This document shows, piece by piece, positions 1 to 11,500 of a stretch of DNA of 64,000 nucleotides; position 1 is the stretch's first letter; each line of letters begins with the position of its first letter. Location of the stretch: positions 87,979,986-88,043,985 of the forward strand of contig NC_079212.1 in NCBI RefSeq assembly GCF_029633865.1, given 5' to 3'. Position numbers and translations under genes: made by a program. The notes under the pieces are model-generated. The model did not search any database and had not been told where the DNA came from. It saw only the letters and a list, made by a program, of their open reading frames with translations. Source of the DNA: Lampris incognitus (taxonomy: Eukaryota; Chordata; Actinopteri; Lampriformes; Lampridae).

Positions 1-39
1 CTGACAAGGGCGCAACTGCGCATGCGCTGGTGAACAAAA

Positions 40-261
40 ATGGACGCCGAGAGGTTGTGTGAAGAGGTCCGTCGTTACCCTCATCTTTATAATTCGCCAA
101 TAAAACACTAAAAAGATAACCAGATGGGCGCAAATTCATGGAAGAAAATTGCCAAGACTTTGGGGAAAGGAGGTGTGTACCGACAGAAATGGAAGTATTT
201 GAGAGACAGATTCGTGAAGGCAAGCAAGGGAAGAAGCGCATGCCCTGCACACGCGTGCTGA
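40..261 (+). pseudogene. Broken MADF-domain fragment
   Basis: An ATG-led frame reads through to a stop at 259-261 and resembles a MADF DNA-binding domain. It has an acidic start with ERL, then RRYPHLYN, then SWKKIAK and a C-terminal KWKYLRDRF. The order and spacing of the aromatic and tryptophan positions fit the family. One in-frame TAA at 109-111 breaks it, where a tyrosine codon (TAC) would normally precede KD. MADF proteins in fish are often accessory proteins of PIF/Harbinger transposons, so this is probably transposon-derived. It could also be an exon of a gene extending left of the window; the left edge prevents a decision. Confidence 0.6.
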
Positions 262-589
262 ACTCCCCTTCCTTGGTCCTGTTGTGATTTAGCGACCATT
301 TTCTTGCTTTCCGCTTTTTTCTTTTCTTTTTTTTTCCTCCAATTCAGAATCAGAATACTCCATTCATCCCCGAGGGGGAATTGGGTGCAATTGTGCGAAA
401 TACAACAAACAAAGCAGCTCTTCTACTTCCTGCATGTGCGTCGCCATTTTGCCCGGAAATACGTAACGCCGATCTTCCGCGCATGTGCGAAACGCGTACT
501 CCAAGCGGACTCCAGTAAGTAGTACAAACGGAAGTACTACTCCACGTACGCGTCCGCTCTGGAGCATATCCAGGCCCTAAGAGAGCTCG
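262..589. other. Spacer with a LINE 3'-end-like remnant
   Basis: There is no coding signal. A short T-rich stretch (312-338) precedes sequence at about 345-380 that resembles the common fish non-LTR 3' end (AATCAGAATACT followed by a CCCCGAGGGGGAA block). Nothing else is recognised. Confidence 0.3.
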
Positions 590-1044
590 GTCTGCTGCGT
601 CCTGTGGGCCCGAAGAGGAACACCGAGGGCGGTCTGACAGGACGCGGAAGCGGGGTAGGCTAAGCTAACTGCTAGCCCACGGCCCTGCCCGAGAGGAAAC
701 ACCGAGGCGGTCTGGTGGCGGCCTCGCCTAGCGTGGACTGTGCGGTGTGTTTGTCTGCGTCTGAGTTTGTGTCGTCGTATGGAGTGCGGCGGGGGGGGGG
801 GGTGTTGAGGGTGTCTGGCTGGAGCGCTGGCGTTGGGTCGGCTGGGGGAGCCTGGTTTGCCGCATCAGATGGGCCCAGGGACCTCGGCCCTGCCTGGAGC
901 TTTGCCTGAGGGGGAAACACTGAGGGCAGGCTAGGCTAACTGCTAGCCCATGCAGACCGGAAGTTCCGACAGTCATCCTGGCTGGCGTTGGTTCTCTGGA
1001 CGGTGGAGTTTTTGGACAGTGTTGCACTGGGTGGACTGTGTTGG

Positions 1045-1109
<65 letters not shown>

Positions 1110-1255
1110 TGTGTTTTGGTTTGTTTTTGGATGTTTCTGGTGGTGTCGTTTTTGGATGTTTGTGTCCTTTGTGTTGCATTGCCGTGGGCTGTGGGATTTT
1201 GTTTCTTTTGTGTTCATAGCACATAAGATGAAATGACAAATTAATTGTCCCTGAT
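590..1255 (+). repeat. Interspersed repeat family A, copy 1
   Basis: This is one of five copies in the window of a roughly 450-bp unclassified repeat. The others are at 3494-3945 and 9545-9957 on +, and 37625-38085 and 47928-48425 on -. Shared blocks are GCTAACTGCTAGCCCA, GGGGAAACACTGAGGGCAG, CATCCTGGCTGGCGTT, TTTGGACAGTG and an end resembling GAAATGACAATAAATTGTTCCTGA. No protein is evident. This copy carries a GT microsatellite at 1046-1107. Confidence 0.6.
1046..1107. repeat. (GT)n microsatellite
   Basis: About 31 uninterrupted GT units. The long Cys-Val and Thr-His frames here are artefacts of the repeat. Confidence 0.95.
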
Positions 1256-1671
1256 TTTAGCGACAGTCAAACTTAAGAACTGCCAGTGGGAGAAGAAAAA
1301 TACATTTTAGACTGCATAGACTGTAATGCAAGCAGATGGAATATGTATGTAAACGGGTGTTGGGTTGGACTGAACAGGAGTGGTGGGATGGGGGTTGGAT
1401 TTTGCATTTGTTAACTGTTAGTACTTCAGCCACACCTTCCCGTCACGTCTGTTGTGTTAAGACGTCAGAATGAGAAGAACCCAGGATGTCTCGTGTGCAC
1501 CATTTGTAACTGTCAGTGTAACCTGAGCTCCACAACTATTGCGTTATATACGCATATAGTAAACACAACATGACAGTTTCATATTGTGACACACAGGCCT
1601 GTTGTGGCTTGTCTTGGTAATTACTATTAACCTCCCTAAGTGTCGGTGTGCTGTGTTTGTGCCATTTACAG

Positions 1672-2522
1672 AGATATTGGAGGGAGGGGTCCAGATTATA
1701 CAAAATAAGTTCCTGAGCTTTGCTCCTCAGGTCAACTGGTTGGACATAATGAAGGACCAAACATCTGAGATCATCATCAACAACAATGGGCCTCAAAGTG
1801 AGTAAGAAAGGATGAGAAGAGGCTTCACAGGAATGAGCCTCTGAATAAAATCTGTATCCACCAACTGGCTATGATTGCATGTACACACAAATTTGCTTTG
1901 GTTTGTTCATTTATTTCATTAAATATTTAAATGTATTTGATAATGCATTTGATAATTATCTTTTTTTTTCTTTTTTTTTAATGATCTCAGAGTCCTGTGA
2001 TGAAAAATGTGGTGATGTTCCATGTTGGGGTCCTGGGGATGACGCATGTCAGATCTGTAAGTCCAATAAACATCTCTCCTCCGAATGAACAAAACTCGGA
2101 TCAGTCAGTCAACACAGTATTGACCCCCCCCGTCTCTCTCTCTCTGTCTCTCTCAGTGACCAAGAGTGTGTGTGCCGCCCAGTGTAATGGCCGCTGTTTT
2201 GGACAAAGCCCCAGTGAGTGTTGTCATAAAGAGTGTGCAGGAGGCTGCAATGGACCACTAGACACAGACTGCTTTGTGAGTTTACAGCTGAAGTCATGAA
2301 CATAAGCACGATGCACAGTTTGAAGAAAAGTCTTTGACTATGAGCTGTTTGGTTTATGGAATGGGTGTGACTCTGCGCAGGTTTGCAGCAACTTCAACAA
2401 CTCAGGCTCATGTGTGTCCCAGTGTCCACAGACTCTGATCGACAACAAGCACACATTCAAACTGGAACCCAACCCTAGTGCCAAATACCAGTATGGATCC
2501 ATCTGTGTGGCCCAGTGCCCCA
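1672..2522 (+). CDS. Truncated copy, exons 4-7 (end of domain I and start of Cys-rich domain II)
   Basis: The exons are 126, 66, 119 and 142 nt, matching the downstream copy. All cysteines of the furin-like repeats are kept, for example [14 protein letters not shown] and [22 protein letters not shown]. The dimerization-arm loop in exon 7 reads [14 protein letters not shown], where the full copy has LIYNKHTF. The Tyr-to-Asp codon is 2441-2443. Confidence 0.85.
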
Positions 2523-5500
2523 GTGAGTCCCTGTACAAGCAGCTTTCTATTTATTTATTTTGTTTATTTGTAAGGGACCATGAACAATATTAAACATAAA
2601 TGTTTCCATTTCATGTGTTGTTTATCATTTTCATCTGCAGATCCTTGACCGGGTACTCGTAAAAATACATACATGATTTTCACAAATATAGTATAAAACA
2701 GTATGCAAAAATATAATACATATATCACTAAAGTATATATTTCCCTCTTACCCTTTTTCGGGTGGTGTGTTTCTTCCTCAAGTTCAGGTCCTCTACCAGA
2801 GGCCTAGGAGGGTTCTGCGTGGTATCTTAGCTGTTCCTAGGACTGCACTCTTCTGGACAGAGACCTCAGATGTTCCTGGGATCTGCTGGAGCCACTCTCC
2901 CAGTTTGGGGTCACAGCCCTAGTGCTCCTATTACCACTGGGACTACTGTGGATTTCACCTTCCACATCCGATCTAGTTCTTCCCTCAGCCCTTGGTATTT
3001 CTCTTCTTCTCATGCTCTTTTTTCCTGATGTTGCCGTCGCTCAGGATTGCTACATCAATCACTACTGTTCATCAATCACTACTGTCTTCTGTTCCTTGTC
3101 GACCACCACAATGTCTGGTTGGTTTGCCAGCACCTGCTTGTCAGTTTGGAACTTGAAGTCCCACAGGATCTTTGTTCTTCCATTCTCAACCACTTTTGGC
3201 ACTGTCTCCCATTTGGACTTGGGGACTTCCAGTCTATATTCAGTACAGATATTCCTGTACACTATCCTAGGACTTTGTTATGCCTTTCAGTATACGCTTT
3301 CCCAGCTATCATTTTACACCCTGATGCTAAGTGCTGGATTGTCTCAGAGCCATTTTTGCACAGCCTGCATCTTGGGTCTTGTCTGGTGTGGTAGACCCCT
3401 GCCAAACTGATCTGGTCCTGAGTGCCTGTTCTTGTGCTGCTATGATCAGAGCCTCTGCTGTCCTTCAGTCCAGACATTTCTAGCCATTGGTAGGAAGCTA
3501 ACTGCTAGTCCACGGCCCTGTCTGAGAGGAAACACTGAGGGCAGTCTGGCAGCAGCCTCACCTAGCGTTGACTATGTTTTAGTGTTGTCGTGTGGAGTGT
3601 GGGGAGGTGTGTCGAAGGTGTCTGGCTGGGAGAGCTGGGCGTTGGATCGGCTGGGGGAGCCTGGTCTGCCGCATCAGATGGGCCCAGGGACCACAGCCCT
3701 GCCTGGAGGTGTGCCTGAGGGGGAAACACTGAGGGCAGGCTAGGCTAACTGCTAGCTCATGCAGACCGGCAGTTCTGACGGTCATCCTGGCTGGCGTTCG
3801 TTCTCTGGATGGTGAAATTTTTGGACAGTGTTGCACTGAGTGGATGTGTTGTTAACTGTTTTGTTTTTTGTTTTGTTTTGTTATTTCTTTTGTGTACGAA
3901 AGTACATGAAAGAAATGACAATAAATTGTTCCTGAATCCTGTGATTCATGGCAAGGGTGAAGCGTTAATTGAGATGGTACACCCAGTTATAATCCCCTTT
4001 TCAAGCTGTTGCCAGTCAGATGTTGTGTTCCCAGAAGTGACTCTGAACCTGAAGTTCCTGTAGTAGTTCAGGATGAGGTCTTTGATCTTACTGGGTACAT
4101 AGTGTCAGTCCAGAGTAGTCTTGGTCAGCTTGTGGGTTATTGAGCCGTATGCATTGGCAAGGTCAAGCCGAAGCACAACTAGGTCACCTTTCCATTTGTG
4201 TGCCTCCCTGATCAACTGGGTGACAACTCCAGTCTGTTCTAGACACCCTGGAACTCCAGGAATGCCACCTTTCTGTACCCAAGTATCAATGTAAGCATTC
4301 TTACAGAGGAATTCTGTCATCCTTCTGGATAGGACACTGAACAAAATCTTCCCCTCCACACTGAGGAGCGAGATGGATTTGAACTGCTTCAGATTGTTTG
4401 AGTTCTTGCTTTGGTATCCAAATTCCCTCTGCCTGCCTCCACTGGTCCACCACTACCCTGGAACAAATCATTCCAGAATCTTCCAGAGGATACTGAGGAG
4501 CTCTGGGCAGCGCTTGTATACCCTAGAGGGTGCTCTACTGGGTCCCAGCCAAAGCTGGCCCTGGCTGCAGTAAACCACCCCCTGGACTTCCTTCCAGGTG
4601 GGTTCTCTGGTGTTGAACTCAACCGTGGGCAATGGTATGTACAAAAGAGCTCTGAGAGGTCCTAGCTCGTGCTGTCTATCAGGGTCACTCAGAGTGTTGT
4701 GCAGGAAGTGGTCTACCTCTTCTTTAGAGCGGACAAGATGACCGTTGCGCTTCTGCCCTAACAGCTACGTTGTGAATCCAAATGGATTGGCTATAAACAC
4801 CAGTACGCTTGCTGGCGCTCTTTGTCCTCCGTCTCATGTGCCATTCTTTAAGCAGGGTCATGAGTATCTTCCTGACAATGTAACAGAGCTCAGATAGTGG
4901 TGGTTTCTCCTCCTCGGTTGCTACCTTGAACTGCCTTGCCAGAGTCCGAAGCTCTTTCTTCAATTGGTGGATCTTGTCTATATGTTATATATAAACATTC
5001 AACGGTGAAGTGTGCAAAGTTGCAAAATTTAGAACCCAATGAAAAGTGCATGCATTTCAACCGGTTGGCTAACTTAAGAACATTCTTCGAAACAGTGTTT
5101 TCATATTTGGTTAGCTGTAGGCCAGATTTTAATTTAAATTTAAAACTGCTATAGGAACTATAACTCTTAATATCAATAGGAAGCGTGCTCCATTGTTTAT
5201 TGGCCTTACTAGAGAAAGAGGACTGCCTCTGGAAGAAGTTCAAGAGGATTTATTGCTGCTTTGTGCTTGTAGAATGATAAATTCACGTCGTGGAGGAGGG
5301 GCTAAATTGTGTTAAATTTTGAAAACGAGAAATATGAATAGAATCTGAAGTTCAAAGAAGGTTGATCAGTTCATCTGGATACATTTATTGACAGATAGGT
5401 TTCATCACTCAACTAAGTGACATCTTCAGTCTAAACTGACTGCGTATTCCCACCCTTCCCCCCACCACAAACAGTACAATAAGGGATGGGGATACCTGCA

Positions 5501-8500
5501 GTCAGTGTAGACTGAAGATGTCAGTTGAGTGATGAAACGTATCTGTCAATAAACGTGTCCAGATGAACTGATTCAACCTTCTTTGATTTTCTTACCTGGA
5601 TTATTGAGCATGTTCAAGACAGAATCTGAAGTTCCCAAAACTCAGAAGATTGCGTTTTTGGAGTATATCACAATAATCATATTGAATGGGCATTATCCAG
5701 AATTTTTAATACATTTTTATGTGGGGAATGCTCGGGTTTAATGGCCGTCTCTCCAGCTTGACCCAACATTGTGGCGCAAGACAAACAGTAGAGAATCAGC
5801 ATGCATGAATAACTTGGAAGTAAGTTTCTAATTTGCCTAAAATTGACTGTTGTCATTCTTTGTTTGTTAGAACTGAGGTTGGCATTCAAGGTGATGCAGA
5901 TATATTCATATTCAGAGACCATGTCAATCTTTTCTCCCTGAATTTAAATGTCAGTGTAAAGTGGTTGTTTTGAGGTTTAATAAAAACAAAACCCCAAGCA
6001 TCCCAAAAATTTTGCTTATGTTCAGGCTAAGATACAATTGCTCAAGCCACTGTGTGACTTCAGTCAAGGCCAAAGTAAGCATTGTCGCAACTTGCTCTGC
6101 TATTTTAGCATATCCATACAAAATACTGTCATCAGTGTACATCTGTATATCCACTCCTTGACACTGATGTGGAAGATCATTTATATGTATAAAAATATAA
6201 TAGGCCCAAGACTGATCCTTGTGGCACACCCATTGTGCACTGCAAACCACTAGAAATTAATTTATTTTATTTAACAATCAGTACCCTGTTTGATGGGACC
6301 GAGGCCATCCATGACAGTGCTTCAGAGGAGAAGTCAAACTTGGACAGTTTTGAAATGAGAGCATTGTGGTTGACTGTATCAAGTGCCTTCACTTCACCTT
6401 CACTTCACCTTACACCTCACCTTCACTTCACCTTACGTAAATCAAGTGCCTTGATTTACGTAAGGTGAAGTGACTTGCTCTGAAGCTAAATTGCATACGA
6501 TGTAAAGAAAAATTGCTAGCGATGGGATGTGTTTTCAGTTGGCCAATGTATAGTCTATAATTACTGGCTTCAGAACGGTGGGCAGATTTGCAAACAGGAG
6601 TAACAGTCACCGATTCACTGGTTTCCATGACTTGGGGAATGGACTCTATTGTATAGATAGGTTAATTAGTTGCATAATGGAGGGAGTTGTGATGTTTTTT
6701 GCATTTTTCAGTAAGCATTGTGTCAAGATGGAAAGCATCTTTGTTTTTGCTTTTGTTTTTTTAATCTTTTCAGGAATCAGTGGTTTTGTTCATATGTTCA
6801 TCATTAGTTGGAACTAAATAGAAAACTTGACTGGTGTCATCAATTACACACAAACCCACCTTTACACAGTCCCACCTCACGTAGCGTTGCTGTGAAGCCT
6901 ATATATCAATGTTTGTGTTTTAACAACACAGCATTCATATGTCAAGGCATTCTATATTTTTCCATATAATTATCATTCTTTAACTTAATAGATGAGGATG
7001 TCGTTGAGATTAACTGTAGGAGGAGTTTTGTGACTTAAAGCCAAGCTTACACCGATCAGCCCAAACATTAAAACCACTGACTGGTGAAGTGAATAACAGT
7101 GATCATATTGTTACATCCCACAGAAGAGCTACTGTAGGTCAAATTGCTGTAGAAGTAGATGCTGGCTATGATAGACAGGTGTCACAACACATAGTGCATT
7201 GCAGTTTGCTGCGTATGGGGCTGCACGCCTACAATGGGCACATGAGCATCAGAACTGGACCATGGAGCAATAGAAGAAGGTAGCCTGGTCTGATGAATCC
7301 CCTTTTCTTTAGCATCATGTGGCTGGCCAGGTGCGTGTGTGTCGTTCACCTGGGTAAGTGATGGCACCAGGATGCATTGTAAGAAGAAGGCAAGCTGGTG
7401 GAATGAGTGTGATGCTCTGGGCAATGTTCTGCTGGGAAACCCCGGGTCCGGTCATTCATGTGGACGTCAACCTGACACGTGCAACCTACCTCAACATCGT
7501 TGCAGACCAGGCAGTGGCCTCTTTCAGCAGTGTGGCGCCCCGCCACACTGTACGCATTGTTGGGGGATGGTTTGAGGAACATGATGAAGTGTTCAAGGTG
7601 TCGCCTTGGCCTCCAGATTCTCCAGATCTCAATCCGATCAATCAGCTGTGGGATGTGCCGTGCCGAAAAGTCCGATCCATGGCGGCCCCACCTCCCAATT
7701 TACATGGCTCAAAAGGATATGCTGCTCATGTTTTGGTGACTGATGCCGCAGGACACCTCCAAGGGTCTTGTAGAGTCCATGCCTCAGCGGGTCAGTGCCA
7801 TTTTGGCGGCACGAGGGGGGGGGGGGGGACCTAAACAACATTATGCAGGGGGTTTTCATGTTTTGGCTGATGGGTGTATCTCACCTCTTAAAATTCATTC
7901 TTTATACACTTGCTTTCAAACCTACTTTGTCTTTTGGGGTTTTGCTGTTTAAAGTTGTTTCTTGATGCACCTCATCTTACTTATTTTATTGTGTCTTTGA
8001 GTATAGTGTCTGTCCGTCTGACAGTTAAAGCAGTTTGTTGAAGGGTTTTTAAAAGTGCCAGTCCAATTAAGTTTATTATCAAATTATAATTTAGTAATAA
8101 CTTAATCCATTCAGAGCTATACCTTTACATAGCACTATGTCTCGTCTCTTTTTTTTCCATTTCTTCTGCTCTGTCAACGTTTCACAGCAAACTTTTTTGT
8201 GGATGGCAACTCATGTGTGAGCACCTGCCCCGCTGATAAGATGGAAGTGGAGAAAAAAGGAGTGAAAAGATGTGAGCCGTGTGGAGGCCTGTGTCCAAAA
8301 GGTACTTGATACAGAGTTCACTTACCATTTTAGTTACTACTACTATTACTTTCGGCTGCTGCCGTTAGGGGGCACCACAACGGATCATCCGTTTCCATCT
8401 CTTCCTGTCCTCTGCATCTTCCTCTGTCACACCAGCCACCTGCATGTCCTCCCTCACCACATCCATGAACCTCCTCTTTGGCCTTTCTCTTCTCCTCTTC

Positions 8501-11500
8501 CCTGACAGCTCCATATTCAGGATCCTTCCCCCCATATACCCAGCGTCTCTCCTCCACACATGTCCAAACCATCTCAATTTTGTCTCTCTTGCTTTGTCTC
8601 CAAACCGTCCAACCTGAGCTGTCCCTCTAATATACTCATTCCTAATCCTGTCCTTCATCACTCCTAATGAAAATCTTATCATCTTCACCTCTGCCCCCTC
8701 TAGCTCCACCTCCTGTCTTCCATCAGTGCCACTGTCTCCAAACCATATAACATAGCTGGTCTCACTGCCATCTTGTAAACCTTCCCTTCAACTCTTGCTG
8801 GTACTCTTCTGTCACAAATCACTCCTGACACTCTTCTCCACCCACTCCACCCTGCCTGTACTCTCTTCTTCTGCTCTCCCATTACCATTTCAGTTAATGT
8901 TGATCTATTTATTCATGCAATGATGATATACCCCCAGGATATAACCTGATAGTCCCCCAACCAGCCCCACCGCTTTCTACACACAGAATACATGCTGTGT
9001 GAAGGGCACCACGCCCCCCCGTGGGGTATCAGCCAGCACCCAGAAAAAAAAACTCGTCTTTTTTTCCTTATTTTACTTAATTTGTGTATGAGCTGTAACT
9101 ATCAAAGAAGAATTTAATAAATATTTTCAAAAGAGAATAACTTTGAGTACATTGTAAATTCTAAAAGTTAAGTTTACTTAATAAAATGTAGGAAACCAGT
9201 GACACTTGAGAAAAGTAAGTAAATAAAATTATTTGTGTCAAGTTATGTGAAATGATTTTATGTGAAATGAACTTGACACAACTAAGTTCATTTACTTACC
9301 TTTCCCAAGTGTAATCAGTTTCCTAATCTTTTCTTTTTTAAGTAAGCTTAACTTTTAGGATTTGCCGTGTAGTAATCAATGAACAGTTGTAAACTGTAGA
9401 TTAAAACTGTGAATATTGAAATAATAACTAGTAATAGTAAATAGTTTTAATAGCAGTTGTCATAGAAACTTATAAAATAGTATATATGAACTTGTATAAT
9501 ACATGAAATGGTAAAATTGCTTCATCGCTTGACCAACATTTCTGCTTCGGGTGTGGGAAGAGGGCTGCGCGAATTTGTTTTTGCAGCGGCCTCACCCAGT
9601 GCTGGTGTGGGAAGATGGCGGTGCGAATTCACATTTGCGGCAGCCTCACCCAGTACCGTCAATGCAGTGTCTTTTTCCACGTCTGCGTCTGTCTTCGTTT
9701 GATGGCTGAGGGCGGTCTAACAGGACATGGAAGCGGAGCGGGCTATGCTAGTTGCTAGCCCATGCAGACCGGCGATTCCGACAGTCATCCTGACTGGCGT
9801 TCGTTTCCTTGGACAGTGATTTTTTTGTTTAGTTTGGGAATGTGTGTTAGTTTAGATATGTGTATTCTTGTAGGTTTTGGATGTGTTTTTGTCTTTGTGT
9901 TGCACTGCTGTGGGCTGGGGGAAATGACATAAATAAAGTGTTCCTGATTCCTGACAACTGGTCTCCTGACATGTCTAGGAAAGTACACCAGTGGGGAATG
10001 GAGATGGAGGTGGAGGACACCGTACCTTGTTGGCTCTCACTGGCTCTGAAGTTGAATTAGATTGTCCTCTGCAATGATTTTCTTGACATGCTAGAAATTG
10101 GGGGGGGGGGCGACTTTGCTACCATTTGGCCAGGGGCACTGCTGCCCCCAACTCACCATAAATTGAAACTGCTTCACCCATCTTCATTGTTCTTCTCCTG
10201 TACCTCAGCCTCTCTCTCGTCTTCTTCTTCTCCTCCTCCTCCTCCCAGCTTGCCATGGAACAGGATCTCCCGACAGACAGACTGTAGATGCCCTGAACAT
10301 CGACAGTTTTATCAACTGCACAAAGATCCAGGGCAGCCTTCACTTCCTGGTGACCGGGATCAAAGGGTGAGCAAGACCGCGATGAGTCAAGACTACAATC
10401 CACTACTCCAGTGGTTTTCCTCGAACAAAGTTTATGGGGGTTTTTTTTCTTTGCTTTTTTGTGTCTCACAGTTCATCTGTGTTTTCAATGTTCTTCTTCC
10501 ACTAATACTTACTTTCATTATTTTTCTGTGCAAAGTGACGCTTACACAAACATCCCGGCCCTGGACCCGGAGAAACTACAAGTCTTCAAAACCGTGCGGG
10601 AGATTACAGGTGTGTGTTTGTCTGTGGGAATTTAGAAACTGTGTGTTGTCTCTTAAACTTTTGGTTTGTTCTATATCATCCTCCAGAATGAAAGACATAA
10701 TGCATTGTGCAGCATTCACTTGAACTTGTCAGGATAGAATAAGGATCAAATGAGGCCAATTAGATAATCAGTGACAGCTGCTTGAGGAAAGGTGAGTTTA
10801 CAGAACCAGTCTGTGTGATGTCAGCAGGGAGACTATTCCGGAGAAAAACCTCTGCAACCTGCTGACTTCTTTTATCTCAGAGGAGGCCTGCCCTCACTTT
10901 AGGATCGGAGAGCATGAGGCGTCCGGGTGGCATGGTGGTCTGTTCCGTTACCTGCCAACACGGGGATCGCTGGTTCGAATCCCAGTGTTACCTCCGGCGT
11001 GGTTGGGCGACCCAACAGACACAATTGGCCGTTTCTGCGGGTGGGAAGCCAGATGTGGGTATGTGTTGTGGTCGCTGCACTAGCGCCTCCTCTGGTCAGT
11101 CGGGGCGCCTGTTCGGAAGGGAGGGGAACAGCATGATCCTCCCACGCGCTACGTTCCCCTGGCGATCTAGGTTTTTTTTTTCCTCAGTCAAGAAGTAAGA
11201 CGTTAGAGAGGCGTCCAGGTAGCATAGGGGTCTAGTCCATTGCCTACCAACACGGGGATTGCCAGTTCGAATCCCCGTGTTACCTCCAGCTTGGTCGGGC
11301 GTCCCTACAGACACAATTGGCCGTGTCCGTGGGTGTGATGTCGGATGTGGGTATATGTCCTGGTGACTGTACTAGCGCCTCCTATGGTCGGTCGGGGCGC
11401 CTGTTTGGGGGGGAGGGGGAACTGGGGAGAATAGCGTGATCCTCCCATGCGGTACGTCCCCCTAGTGAAACTCCTCACTGTCAGGTGAAAAGAAGCGGCT

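Larger units (their letters stand above)
5354..5620. mobile_element. Internally deleted Penelope-like element: two inverted pLTR arms plus one-sided tail
   Basis: Arms at about 5354-5440 and 5495-5592 are inverted copies of each other. A unique tail follows (TTACCTGGATTATTGAGCA and on to CAAGAC). The element is bounded by a perfect 14-bp target-site duplication, 5340-5353 and 5621-5634. The same arms and tail flank a GIY-YIG endonuclease remnant at 19629-21329, which ties the family to Penelope-like elements. Each arm carries a hammerhead-ribozyme-like core. Confidence 0.65.
2545..6650 (-). mobile_element. CR1/L2/Rex1-group LINE, degraded and split by insertions
   Basis: Minus-strand reverse transcriptase pieces are visible at 5951-6250 ([22 protein letters not shown], the YxDD box present as YTDD) and at about 6370-6390 ([10 protein letters not shown], the upstream RT block). 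Further C-terminal sequence is at 5677-5922 and 4980-5243. The 3' end probably lies at 2545-2765. The body is interrupted by an R4-like LINE (2766-4978) and a Penelope-like element (5354-5620). Multiple stops show it is dead. The exact clade cannot be fixed by eye. Confidence 0.6.

Noticed and set aside
988-1239. Cys-Val and Thr-His rich frames
   Set aside because: Both are produced by the GT microsatellite at 1046-1107.
10088-10723. 211-codon open frame across truncated-copy exons 9 and 10
   Set aside because: It reads through introns in a different frame from the conserved exons; the spliced exons explain the conservation.
10940-10985. tRNA gene at the SINE head
   Set aside because: The A and B boxes are part of a SINE whose body follows directly and recurs at 11212 and 35391.
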